DNA from: Ascoidea asiatica | Lineage: Eukaryota > Ascomycota > Saccharomycetes > Ascoideales > Ascoideaceae | Reading direction: 5' to 3' | DNA: 64,000 bases | Assembly: GCA_001600695.1 (NCBI GenBank) | Contig: BCKQ01000017.1 | Coordinates: 62,001-126,000 of the forward strand | Part shown: positions 22,578 through 31,890 of the stretch, in pieces | Layout: the number at the start of each line of letters is the position of its first letter | Numbering within the stretch: position 1 is the stretch's first letter | Notes under the pieces: generated by a model | Database searches by the model: none | Told to the model about the DNA's origin: nothing | What the model saw: the letters and a program-made list of their open reading frames with translations, nothing else | Position numbers and translations under genes: made by a program

Positions 22578-24458
22578 ATGAAGTTTTCATTAAATTGGGT
22601 TCTTCCAGCCTTATTATTATTTAATTCACTTAAAGCAGAAGCTAAAACAGTTAATTATTATCTTAATGTAACTTATGTGAATGTAAATTTAGATGGTAAA
22701 TTTGAAAGACAAGCAATTGGTTGCAACAATACATACCCTTTCCCAACTCTTGAAGCTAATAAAGGTGATAGAATTCAACTTTGGTTAACTAATGGTTTAC
22801 CAGATGATAATACTTCCCTACATGTTCATGGATTATGGCAAACTGGAACAAACTTAATGGATGGTCCCGAAATGATTACAAATTGTCCATTAGCTCCAGG
22901 TTCTACTTTTCTTTATAATTTCACTTTGGAACAATCTGGAACTTATTGGTATCATTCTCATACTTCTGGTCAATACGGTGATGGATGGAGAGCTCCATTT
23001 GTAATTCATGATTACAATGAAACAACCGGAGAAAATAATTTCCCTTATGATTATGATGAAGATGTAATGTTAAGTATAGGGGATTGGTATCATCAAGATC
23101 ATCGTGAATTATCAAAAACTTTTTTGGATCGTTATAATCCAACTGGTGCTGAACCTGTTCCTGAATCATTACTATTCAATGAAACAATGAATGGAACTTG
23201 GAATGTTCAGCCAAATACAACTTATCTTTTAAGAATCTTGAATTCAGGTGCTTTTGTTTCTCAATATTTCTTTATTGAAGATCATGAATTAACTGTAGTA
23301 GAAGTTGATGGTGTTTATGTGAAACCATACGTAACAAATCATTTATATCTTACTTCAGCACAAAGATATTCTGTTCTTCTTACAACCAAAAATTCAACAG
23401 ACAAAAATTATGCTATAATGCAACTTTGTGATCAAGATATGTTAGATGTTCCAGGCAATTTAAAAACAAATGAAACAAATTCAATGATATATAATGAAGA
23501 TGCAGATATGCCTGAGGAAGTTTATTTAGATGATTGGACTGATATTTTAGATGACTTTTATTTGGAACCTTTAAGTGAAGTTGAGCTTTTTGAGGATCCA
23601 GACTATCAAGTTGTTCTAAACGTTACAATGAATAATCTTAATGATGGTATTAATTATGCTTTTTTTAATAATCTCACATACACTGCTCCAAGTGTTCCCG
23701 CATTAGTAACTGTCATGTCATCCGGAGATTATGTAAATGAGCCTCTGATTTATGGTTCAAATACAAATTCTTTTGTTCTTCAGCAAAATGAAACTATTGA
23801 ATTAGTTTTGAATAACGAAGATACAGGTAAACATCCATTTCATTTACACGGACATCATTTTCAATTAATTGAGAGGGGACCTGATTACACAGATGAAGCT
23901 GAACCAATTCCTTATGTTGCAAATGATACAGCCGAGTTTCCGGAGATTCCAATGCAAAGAGATACAATTTATGTTAGACCTCAATCTTATTTTGTTATTA
24001 GATTCAAGGCAGATAATCCTGGTGTTTGGATTTTTCATTGTCATATTGAATGGCATATGCTTCAAGGTTTATCAGCTGTTTTCATAGAAGCACCTACTCA
24101 AATGCAAAACGATCCTTCGCAACAGTTGACAGATGAATATAATCAGGTATGTGAAGATGCAGGAGTTAAAACCAGCGGTAATGCTGCAGGAAATAGTGAA
24201 AACTTCTTAGATTTAACAGGTGAACCTGTTCAAGTTAAAAACTTGCCTGCTGGTTTTACTGCAAGAGGAATTGTTGCTTTAGTATTTTCTTGTATTGCGG
24301 GTTTCTTAGGTCTTATAATGATAACTGTTTATGGATCAATTCCTGTTAGTCAAACAAAAACAATTGAAGATCTTGGATTAGCAGATGTTATTGAAATTTC
24401 TAGTACTGATGAAGGAACAAACAGCAATAATAACAAGAAAACAAGCGAGTCTCTTTGA
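22578..24458 (+). CDS. FET3: Multicopper ferroxidase Fet3
   Basis: A 626-residue type I membrane protein with a signal peptide (1-22), three cupredoxin domains and a C-terminal membrane helix (about 564-586). The copper ligands are all present: HVH (82, 84), YHSH (126, 128), HPFHLHG (419-424) and HCHIEWH (487-493, with Cys488 for type 1 copper). Residues for iron selection and electron transfer in S. cerevisiae Fet3 are kept: Glu192 in TGAEP, acidic residues at 285-287, and Asp415 in N-N-E-D-T-G. It oxidises extracellular Fe(II) for uptake through the Ftr1 permease, which is not in this window. Codon use is less AT-extreme than that of HUL5. It converges on the psq-type regulator. A nearby iron regulator site was not recognised. 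Confidence 0.97.
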   Translation: MKFSLNWVLPALLLFNSLKAEAKTVNYYLNVTYVNVNLDGKFERQAIGCNNTYPFPTLEANKGDRIQLWLTNGLPDDNTSLHVHGLWQTGTNLMDGPEMITNCPLAPGSTFLYNFTLEQSGTYWYHSHTSGQYGDGWRAPFVIHDYNETTGENNFPYDYDEDVMLSIGDWYHQDHRELSKTFLDRYNPTGAEPVPESLLFNETMNGTWNVQPNTTYLLRILNSGAFVSQYFFIEDHELTVVEVDGVYVKPYVTNHLYLTSAQRYSVLLTTKNSTDKNYAIMQLCDQDMLDVPGNLKTNETNSMIYNEDADMPEEVYLDDWTDILDDFYLEPLSEVELFEDPDYQVVLNVTMNNLNDGINYAFFNNLTYTAPSVPALVTVMSSGDYVNEPLIYGSNTNSFVLQQNETIELVLNNEDTGKHPFHLHGHHFQLIERGPDYTDEAEPIPYVANDTAEFPEIPMQRDTIYVRPQSYFVIRFKADNPGVWIFHCHIEWHMLQGLSAVFIEAPTQMQNDPSQQLTDEYNQVCEDAGVKTSGNAAGNSENFLDLTGEPVQVKNLPAGFTARGIVALVFSCIAGFLGLIMITVYGSIPVSQTKTIEDLGLADVIEISSTDEGTNSNNNKKTSESL

Positions 24459-24675
24459 TCTAATTTCTATTGAAGCAATTATTCTTTTTATCTTTATATT
24501 TATTTTAACGTTTACTGTTTTTTTATTGTTCTTTTTACTCTTCTTGATGAGATCATTTAATAAGTAATTCAAATAAGCTCTGTAACTTTATATATTTTCA
24601 CTGTATATTTGAAATAAACTAAGTTTATTAACTCATGCTCACATCACAAAAAATAAATTTATGCACTTTTTTCTA

Positions 24676-24700
24676 TTTCTATTTCAATTTGAAATAGAAA
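24676..24700. repeat. 12-bp inverted repeat with 1-nt centre
   Basis: TTTCTATTTCAA at 24676-24687 and its exact complement at 24689-24700. It lies in the shared 3' region, so it would occur in both transcripts. It may be a terminator or RNA-stability element. Confidence 0.7.
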
Positions 24701-24718
24701 GGTAATTGAGAAATACAC

Positions 24719-24745
24719 TACATCTCAAATTTTCCTTGAGATGTA
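24719..24745. repeat. 10-bp inverted repeat (hairpin), 7-nt loop
   Basis: TACATCTCAA (24719-24728) and TTGAGATGTA (24736-24745) are perfectly complementary. This is the second hairpin in the FET3/HTH-regulator 3' region. Confidence 0.7.
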
Positions 24746-24887
24746 TTTTAAAGAGAAAAATAAAGAGTTTGAAGTATGTAATTGGAAACAAAATTATTTA
24801 AAGCCCTTTTTTCTTCTATTTTTTAAAAAATATTATTAATAAAGATAGAAATTGATAAGTATATAGAGTTTAATAACTCAAAAAAAG

Positions 24888-27713
24888 CTAAATGCTAGAG
24901 CCCCCCAATTTTCCAGGCAATTGGGAAGAACTATTATTATTTACACTCCCAGTGTTTTTACTGGAAGAGGAATTGGATTGATTGGATGGGTTTAAAAATG
25001 CTGGAATCTGGAAATTATTAGACGATAAGTTTGTACTAGGCAATAAGAAGCTATTAGTTAAATTAGAGAAACTATTAGATGAATTAGAAACTAACGGGTT
25101 ATTTGATGAGTTAGAATTCTGCAATGGTTGTTGTAGTAAATGATCAGGAAAGGAATTGTGATAGAGAAAATGACTAGATGATAATAGACCACCTATTCCT
25201 GTCAAGGAATTATTATTGTTATTTGAGTTGTTAGAGTTTATAGTTATATTGTTTGAAATATTATTATTCGAAAACAAGTTTGAGATAGAAGAATGATTGG
25301 TTGAATTATTTACATTTGATCCTAAATTAGACGAATTAATAGCCTGCAAAGGATTAGTTAATAATTTTGGAGGAAGTAAGTCTATAGAACCTAAATTATT
25401 ATTAGTTGAACCAAATGAATTTTTAAAAGAATTTGGCCCTTGAAATCTTAAAGATGCCAAAGAGTTCTTTTTTAAAGATGAGGGGTTTAAAGTGTTAGTA
25501 GATGAAAAAAGATTCAAGTTTGGTAAATCAATTTCAGAAGAATTAACAATATTTGAAGAATTATTGTTACTATTAGAGGATGTCCCCTGTTCTTCTTTTT
25601 CATCTGATAAAATTAGGTTTGCTATGGAAATAACATTATTATTACTTATGCTATTATTTGAATTAGTGTTATTATTATCCAATATGGAGCTTATATTGCT
25701 AGGATTGTTATTGCTGTTACTACAATTACCATTGTTATTGTCATTAATATTATTATTATTAGTATTATTTGCATTATTGTAATTATTGCTAGTATTATTG
25801 TCCTTATTGTTATTATTACCTGTATTACTGTTTGTATTACTATTTGTATTATTATTTGTATAATTATTTGTATTATTATTTGTATTATTATTTGTATTAT
25901 TTGTGTTATTTGTGTTATTTGTGTTATTTGTGTTATTTGTGTTATTTGTGTTGGTATTATTGTCTAAGTTAAAGTTGTCAAAACTATTCCTATTAAGATA
26001 TTTATCAAATTCATTTTTGTTATTGCTCTTTTTTAAAAAGCCAAAGCTATTAGAATTATTGATATCACCAAACCCACCATTATTTTTATTAAGGCCATTA
26101 TATATATTTTCATTTGAATTAATTAGATTTAAATTATTATTAGAAGGTAATAATTCACTGTCAGTTCTATTACTGACGTTATAGTTTGTGGGAATATTAC
26201 ATAAATTATCCCAGTTATCATTACGAGAAAAATTGGTGTTGCTGAATGTATTAGTTACAGAACTGAAGTTAGAATTAAAATTTGAATTGAAATTAGAATT
26301 AAAAGCATCTAAAAAGTTAGAATCAAAATTTGAATACAAGTTCGTTCTGTTAGGTAACATATTCAACTTTAAAGGACTTTTTGAAATAATAGAAGTATGA
26401 GAACCCATAGTATTTTTTTCATCTTTTTCTTTCAAAAGTAATAATTGGGAGTTTTTATTGAATTGAATATCAGATGTCTCTAAGGATAAAGAGGGAAGTT
26501 GATTATTTGAAAAAAATAAAGAATTTTCATTTGAAAAATTCTCTGAATTATTAGCTGTATTTGTTGTCTTATAATCTTTAGATTTTTCAGAAATACTTTC
26601 TGGAGGTTCTGATTTATTTTTTTCCTTATCTTCGTTTACGGAATCTTTTTCGGAACCAATTTTTAGCGTGTTGGCTATGTGAGTAGTATTATCAGTTAGT
26701 GTCTCATCTTTTTCAAAAATGGTAGGATCTTTATCAACCGAAGGACCATCTTTTTTCATCAGTATATCATCACTGTTATCTTCATTGATTTCTTTATCAT
26801 TGCCGGCGTTGCTAATAGTTGAAGGCTGCAGGTTTGGAGTACCATTATCTGGATTTAGAATATCATCTAAATCATTATGAATTGTAGAAGTTTCACTAAT
26901 TTTTCCATCAAGAAAAAAAAGATTCAAATACAGCATAACTAGTTCTACGTTTGGAACTGCGTCTAAATCAATTGGAAAACTATTTTTAGCTAAGACTGAT
27001 TGTTTATATTTAGATCTGAGCTCTTTATAATTTCTTTTTGTAGTTGAGAAACATCTCAATTTCGCTAAATTATGTTTTTTACAAAATCTTGACCAAAAAT
27101 TATGACCAAGTGTAACATTATCAAAAACCAATGGGTTTGCTTCAACTCCTTTCAAATTATTATTAATATTTTTGGATACCCGATCAGTCGAAGATATATT
27201 TTCTAGGATTTTTCTTCTATAATATACAATTATTCGTATTAATTTTTTAACATCTCGTACTCTTAGATATTTATTATTGTTATCATGAATACGAATTAAT
27301 TGTAACAAAATTTTCTCTTCATTTGGTGTTAATAAACTGCAACCCTTATAGCTACGAGAACTATAATTTGAGGAACGATTATTTGATAGATTATTAATGA
27401 CAAAATTAGGATTCGAATTTGAAGAAATTGTGTTTGAATTTGACGGAGTAATATTTGAATTCGAAGAACTGGGTATTATCTTTTTGCTAGTGGGGACTTC
27501 TTTAGTCTCAATAGTTAAATCTTTTTTTAATAATTTCAATCTATTTCTTAAAGTTGAAGCAGCAACGCCAAATTCACCGGCTGCTGTTCTTAAAGGAATT
27601 TTTTTCTCTAAAACTTTCTTTAAGGCATGCTCAAGTCTTTCTTCCTTTGACGTTGTAGTATATTGTATTAAGCTGGGTTGTCTTTCTATGATTGTTCTCT
27701 TAACCTTTCCCAT
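24888..27713 (-). CDS. psq/CENP-B-type helix-turn-helix DNA-binding regulator
   Basis: A 941-residue protein. The N terminus (about 24-70) has a psq-type helix-turn-helix, with 'ALKKVLEKKIPLRTAAGEFG' followed by S-T-L-R-N-R-L. A second segment (about 125-245) resembles the CENP-B/Tc5-transposase DNA-binding half, with L-L-T-P-N-E-E-K-I-L-L and W-S-R-F-C-K-K-H-N-L. Such proteins derive from pogo-like transposases and serve in yeasts as transcription factors such as Pdc2. No DDE nuclease domain is present, so it is not a transposase. The rest is a long disordered Asn/Ser/Thr-rich region with a 9-bp tandem repeat encoding N-T-N units (about 25885-25955). No specific ortholog is claimed. It is convergent with FET3. 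Confidence 0.78.
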   Translation of the reverse strand: MGKVKRTIIERQPSLIQYTTTSKEERLEHALKKVLEKKIPLRTAAGEFGVAASTLRNRLKLLKKDLTIETKEVPTSKKIIPSSSNSNITPSNSNTISSNSNPNFVINNLSNNRSSNYSSRSYKGCSLLTPNEEKILLQLIRIHDNNNKYLRVRDVKKLIRIIVYYRRKILENISSTDRVSKNINNNLKGVEANPLVFDNVTLGHNFWSRFCKKHNLAKLRCFSTTKRNYKELRSKYKQSVLAKNSFPIDLDAVPNVELVMLYLNLFFLDGKISETSTIHNDLDDILNPDNGTPNLQPSTISNAGNDKEINEDNSDDILMKKDGPSVDKDPTIFEKDETLTDNTTHIANTLKIGSEKDSVNEDKEKNKSEPPESISEKSKDYKTTNTANNSENFSNENSLFFSNNQLPSLSLETSDIQFNKNSQLLLLKEKDEKNTMGSHTSIISKSPLKLNMLPNRTNLYSNFDSNFLDAFNSNFNSNFNSNFSSVTNTFSNTNFSRNDNWDNLCNIPTNYNVSNRTDSELLPSNNNLNLINSNENIYNGLNKNNGGFGDINNSNSFGFLKKSNNKNEFDKYLNRNSFDNFNLDNNTNTNNTNNTNNTNNTNNTNNTNNNTNNNTNNYTNNNTNSNTNSNTGNNNNKDNNTSNNYNNANNTNNNNINDNNNGNCSNSNNNPSNISSILDNNNTNSNNSISNNNVISIANLILSDEKEEQGTSSNSNNNSSNIVNSSEIDLPNLNLFSSTNTLNPSSLKKNSLASLRFQGPNSFKNSFGSTNNNLGSIDLLPPKLLTNPLQAINSSNLGSNVNNSTNHSSISNLFSNNNISNNITINSNNSNNNNNSLTGIGGLLSSSHFLYHNSFPDHLLQQPLQNSNSSNNPLVSNSSNSFSNLTNSFLLPSTNLSSNNFQIPAFLNPSNQSNSSSSKNTGSVNNNSSSQLPGKLGGSSI
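25885..25955 (-). repeat. Coding 9-bp minisatellite (Asn-Thr-Asn units)
   Basis: About eight near-perfect TGTGTTATT/TGTATTATT-type units on the plus strand lie inside the disordered region of the HTH regulator. They are in frame and probably length-variable among strains. Confidence 0.8.
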
Positions 27714-28674
27714 TGAATATTGAAGTTTAGCATTTGAAGCAATAAAAACTTTACAGAAAATTTAATTGATACCCTCAGTAATTTTGAAGAAAAGTCTTCT
27801 TACACTATAAATATTTATCACTAGAATGTTATTATTTGAATAATGAATAGTTTTCTTCCTTTCTGATGTAATCATAAATATTACAATAAAAATGATTCAG
27901 AAAATGCATAGAGCTTGTTTTCTATCAGCGTTAGAATTGCTTTGGCATCGGATCATGTCAAAGAAAACAAAGAGAACGAACGGAATTTCCAAGCAGTGCA
28001 ACAAAAGTCTGAAAATGGACTTGAATATAAATATGAACAAGAAGCACTTATGCTAATTAATAACAGAAGTTTGATTAAATTGATTTTACACTTTGATAAA
28101 ATCATCTTGTCTAGACTTGTCTTTTCTTGGTCAAACTTATTTTTTTGAAAAAAATGATGTTATGCTGCTCAATTCTTCTCTGGGAAGAAGATACTTAAAC
28201 AGCTTCACTTTGTGATTTTTAAATAGGTTACAGTAGAAGCAGAATAATCATCATTCGATTACCAACTTAATTAGATGAATATGTTTATTTATTCATAAAT
28301 CACTGGGTGAAATAAGTTATTTGTATTAAATCATGCTTCAAATCATGCTTCAAATCATGCTTCAAGAGAAGCTTCAAGAGAAGTTTTATTGCTTTTTATA
28401 TAAAAGGAGGTAGTATCTTAACCATTACAGACAGTTTGTTTTAACAGTTACACAAATGAAATTGATCTTCTTTTTTTTTGGATATGTTTTCAAAAAAATG
28501 ATAATAAATAAATTTTGTTTTGTTTTATTTACTTTAATATTTGTTTTATCACTCATTTTTACTGATTTTTTAGAGATTTTTATTCTAATTTCTAGCAAAT
28601 ATATAAGATTAAAAGGTCAAATAAATTCCATTATAGGTTACATTAAATTAAGTTAAATTGTATTGAATACAAAA
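27714..28674. other. Divergent promoter between HTH regulator and membrane protein
   Basis: It holds a short tandem array at 28328-28383: three AAATCATGCTTC units, then two AAGAGAAGCTTC-like units. A TATAAAAGGAGG-type TATA box lies near 28400. A 66-codon hydrophobic open frame at 28456-28656 just before the next gene has no recognisable features and is not called as a gene. Confidence 0.5.
28328..28383. repeat. 12-bp tandem repeat in promoter
   Basis: Three identical units AAATCATGCTTC (28328-28363) run into AAGAGAAGCTTC and a partial copy. It lies just upstream of the TATA-like box of the gene at 28675. Confidence 0.8.
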
Positions 28675-29664
28675 ATGTCCAATTCTTTGAAAGCAGAATT
28701 AACTCCAAGAAGATTTTTAACAGATAATAGGATTCCAATTCCAGAAATTAAAGTTGTTGAAACGTTTAGATATATTATAGATGGAAAAGAAGTAGATCCT
28801 GTTGATTTATTATTCAATAATAACAGTGATAATATTACTTATGATAACAATAATAACGATAATGATAATGAGAATAAGAAGAACAATAAATTAATAGATT
28901 ATTCTACTCAAGAAAAAATAAAAAGGATGTTTACAAGTAAAAAAAAACAGAAAAATAAAAAACTTGAAAAAAATATTAATAGTAATATTTCAAATAATAA
29001 TATTTTAAAAAATACAAGATCTTCTTATAGTGATTTTTTAAGGGCAAGTAGGAATGAGTTCAAGTTATCTGATATTACAAAGACTTCATCATTTTCATCA
29101 ATTGAAAATATTCAGAATAATAAACTTATACACTATGATCATAATGATTATGATGGTAATTATGAAATTTCAAAAAATAAAAATAGAGAAGATTTTATAA
29201 AAGAGAAAGAAAAAGAAAAGATGAATAATAATAATTTTTATATTTATGATGATACCGAGGATGATAATGATTCTGATATTATTTCAATTTCAAAATCAAA
29301 ATCAAAATTAAAAATAAACGCTTCGACTTCAAATAATGTTTTAGATTTAGAGAATGAATTAAAATATTCAAATTCAAGTTCAAGTTTAAGTGTTAGTTCA
29401 ATTAGAGAAATATTAATAAACTTAATTTTTATTCCTTTAGATTATATTTATAATTATTTTATCAAATTATTTTCAATAAAAATAATCAATTCAGATGATA
29501 AAAATATAAATAACAATATTTTCTTAAAAAGTTTCTTTAATGTAATTGAAATCATATATTTTATATTATGTATTTTAATTTTAAATATTATTATAAAGTA
29601 TTTTTTTAAATTATTTGTTTGTTTGATGAAGATTATTTTAATCGTATGTAATTTATTTTGTTAA
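28675..29664 (+). CDS. Unidentified protein with C-terminal membrane segments
   Basis: 329 residues from the ATG at 28675; the open frame extends four codons upstream only through a TTG. The N terminus looks conserved in style (about 7-46: L-T-P-R-R-F-L-T-D, then I-P-I-P-E and F-R-Y-I-I-D-G-K-E). A charged Asn/Lys/Asp-rich disordered middle follows. The C terminus has hydrophobic segments at about 246-266 and 287-325 and ends in C-N-L-F-C, so it is probably membrane-anchored with its bulk in the cytosol or nucleoplasm. I do not recognise the family. The 3' end lies only 55 bp from convergent SEH1. Confidence 0.6.
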   Translation: MSNSLKAELTPRRFLTDNRIPIPEIKVVETFRYIIDGKEVDPVDLLFNNNSDNITYDNNNNDNDNENKKNNKLIDYSTQEKIKRMFTSKKKQKNKKLEKNINSNISNNNILKNTRSSYSDFLRASRNEFKLSDITKTSSFSSIENIQNNKLIHYDHNDYDGNYEISKNKNREDFIKEKEKEKMNNNNFYIYDDTEDDNDSDIISISKSKSKLKINASTSNNVLDLENELKYSNSSSSLSVSSIREILINLIFIPLDYIYNYFIKLFSIKIINSDDKNINNNIFLKSFFNVIEIIYFILCILILNIIIKYFFKLFVCLMKIILIVCNLFC

Positions 29665-29719
29665 ATAATATAAATGATATAATATAATATAATAAAAAAT
29701 AACATAATACAAAAAAAAA

Positions 29720-29912
29720 TTATTTTCTTCTTTCGGAAGTAATACAACTCATACATATTAAATCATTACCTCTAGTAACTTTCCAAAACATTATTTTACC
29801 ATCATCTCCAGTACTACTTAATATAGTTCCTGTTACATTCCAACTTACAGACCATACATTTGAATGATGCTGACTTCTTGAAGGTAAAAGTTTTACTTTT
29901 AAAAGAGAAGAG

Positions 29913-29952
<40 letters not shown>

Positions 29953-31231
29953 CATAGGAATTAAATTCAGAATTTGAATTTGAATTTGAGTTTGAAATTG
30001 AATCAAGTTGATTATTAATATTATTATTACCATTGTTGTTATTGAACTCTGGATTGAATATAGAAGCAGAAGAAGTTTCAGTAATTTTAAATACTCTAAC
30101 TTGACCATCATCGGAAGCAGTTGCAATTAAATGATAACTACGACCCATAGTTGGAGCCCAAGAAACATCTCTTATTAAACCATTACGAAATTTTTCAAAA
30201 GTTTTGATAATTTCATAACCACCATTAGTTTTTGAAGATTCATTTAGATTTTGTAAATTTAAATCAGATAAAGAGTTTGATATTGAATTTGAATTTGAGT
30301 TTGAATTTGAGTTTGAATTGGTGAAAGTATTGAAGTTATTAAAGTTATTATAGTTATTTGAATTATTTGAGTTATTCAAATTTGGAATTAAATTTAAATT
30401 ATTATTGTTATTATTAATATTATTAGAATTATTTGAATTATGAGAACTATTTGAAGTATTTGAATTATTTGAATTTATATTACTATTAATATTACTTAAA
30501 TTATTTAAATTTTGATTTGAATTTGAGTTTGAATTGGAAATTGAATTTGAATTTGAATATATTGAAGGATTATGAGAAGAAATAATTGATTTTTGAAGTA
30601 TATAAGCATCATTAAATATAGTTACAATGAATTTTTCATTTGAGAATTTTGAAGGACACCAAGAAAGAGAATAAGAATGTGGTATTGAATTATTTGAAAT
30701 TAAATTTTTATATTTTTTTGGATTAAAATTTATAAAATTAATTTCATTAATTAATTGCCAAGAAGTAAAATCAGAAAAATCAGATAATTCATAAATTCTT
30801 ATGAAACCATCAGAAGAAATTGAAGCTAATTTACAACCAAGATGACTTGGTAAGAATTCAATATGATAAATTGGAGATTTTGAATCAGATAATTTTGTTA
30901 ATAATTTAAATTTTGGATGATTTGAATTTTTTAAAATTTGCCAAATTTTTATAGATTTATCAAAAGAACAAGAAGCTAATAAATTACCAAATTCAGGAGC
31001 AGACCATCTAACATTGATAATTGAAGAATCATGAGCTTTCCAATCTTCAATTAAAGTTGCATTGGAAGTTGAATTAAAATCTATATCATTATTGTTTGGA
31101 TTATATTGAGATAAAGAATAAACTTGAATATGTTGATCACTTGAACAAGTAGCTAATTGTTTACCGTAAAAGTCATAAGCAATATCATGGATCAACTCAG
31201 TATGTCTTGTTACCAATGGCTTCAATCCCAT
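29720..31231 (-). CDS. SEH1: Nucleoporin / SEA complex WD-repeat protein Seh1
   Basis: 503 residues with WD40 repeats matching Seh1: H-D-I-A-Y-D-F-Y-G-K-Q-L-A-T-C-S-S-D-Q-H near the start, W-K-A-H-D-S-S-I, PSHLGCKLA, SLSWCPSKF, SWAPTMGRSYHLIATAS and VWSVSWNVTGTILSSTGDDGK near the end. Seh1 is shared by the Nup84 subcomplex of the nuclear pore and the SEA complex on the vacuole that controls TORC1. The S. cerevisiae protein is 349 aa; the excess is two Asn/Ser-rich insertions (about 225-345 and 395-455) in loops between blades. It shares a divergent promoter with CBF1. Confidence 0.94.
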
Positions 31232-31409
31232 ATTGCCAATTATTATATATTTCGATGAATCTAATAAGTTCCACTATCAATTATATCTATCAGTTTTACT
31301 CATTAACTCATTTATTTATTGTTCATTATTCAATTCTTCAATTTCTCAACTATTTCATATTGGACCTTTTATTTATTTCACTCCACCGAGAGAAATAGCC
31401 CGGTGCTGA

Positions 31410-31428
31410 CGTAATCACACCCCACGTG
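31410..31428. promoter_or_regulatory. Composite CGTAATCAC + CACGTG element
   Basis: CGTAATCAC (31410-31418) lies 4 bp before CACGTG (31423-31428). The E-box reads TCACGTG on the minus strand, a Cbf1-type site, about 190 bp from SEH1 and 920 bp from CBF1. It could mediate autoregulation of CBF1. The first half recurs as an inverted repeat at 16261-16288. Confidence 0.5.
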
Positions 31429-31771
31429 AGTGAGCTGTGCATAAGCACTTCCACAGCAGATTTCACTGTTACTACTGTACTGCTATTTGTATTTGTACTG
31501 GGAGTAGCAAAACAAACAGAGAAGAAAGCAGCGATAATAAACAAAAGAGCAAGAATTCTGAATTCTCGTTTGTCATATATAAAAAGGAAACTGCCCTTCT
31601 TTTCCATCTGCAATTCACCTTCTTTCACCCTTTTGTTTCAATCCACAGACCCATTTCATTCAAATCTACTTTTGCTTTGTATCTGTAAGTATCTTTTCAA
31701 TCTTCTTCAAATATACATTTTAAACCTTCTTCAATTTCATTTTCTCTTTTTCTCAGCATCGCGTGAATATC

Positions 31772-31810
31772 ATGACATGGGACTTGGTGCATCTGATCCT
31801 TTTCTGCTAA
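31772..31810 (+). CDS. Possible 12-codon uORF in CBF1 leader
   Basis: ATG to TAA encodes M-T-W-D-L-V-H-L-I-L-F-C. Its codons (TTG, GTG, CTG, ATC, TTC, TGC) are unlike the AT-ending codons of neighbouring genes. It may lie on an internal leader exon or inside the intron. Translation is not established. Confidence 0.25.
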   Translation: MTWDLVHLILFC

Positions 31811-31824
31811 TCAGGTGAGAATAA

Positions 31825-31890
31825 ATCACATTTTAATCACATTTTTATCACATTTTTATCACATTTTAATCACATTTTAATCACATTTCT
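31825..31890. repeat. Six 11-bp ATCACATTTTA units
   Basis: Six head-to-tail units (ATCACATTTTA/T, last unit ...TTTCT), phased at about one helical turn. They lie inside the putative CBF1 intron. The unit shares AATCAC with the promoter motif at 31410. Confidence 0.85.

Larger units (their letters stand above)
24459..24887. other. Convergent 3' region FET3 / HTH regulator with two hairpins
   Basis: A 429-bp spacer shared by both 3' ends. It contains a 25-nt near-perfect palindrome and a 10-bp-arm hairpin 18 nt further on (separate entries). No ORF is likely; the small open frames overlapping the FET3 end are AT-rich shadows. Confidence 0.6.

Noticed and set aside
28456-28656. 66-codon hydrophobic open frame directly before the gene at 28675
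   Set aside because: Short AT-rich hydrophobic frame with no recognisable features; region carries the promoter of the next gene.
31426-31818. 130-codon open frame in the CBF1 leader
   Set aside because: No recognised homology; overlaps putative splice signals and is more simply leader or intron sequence.
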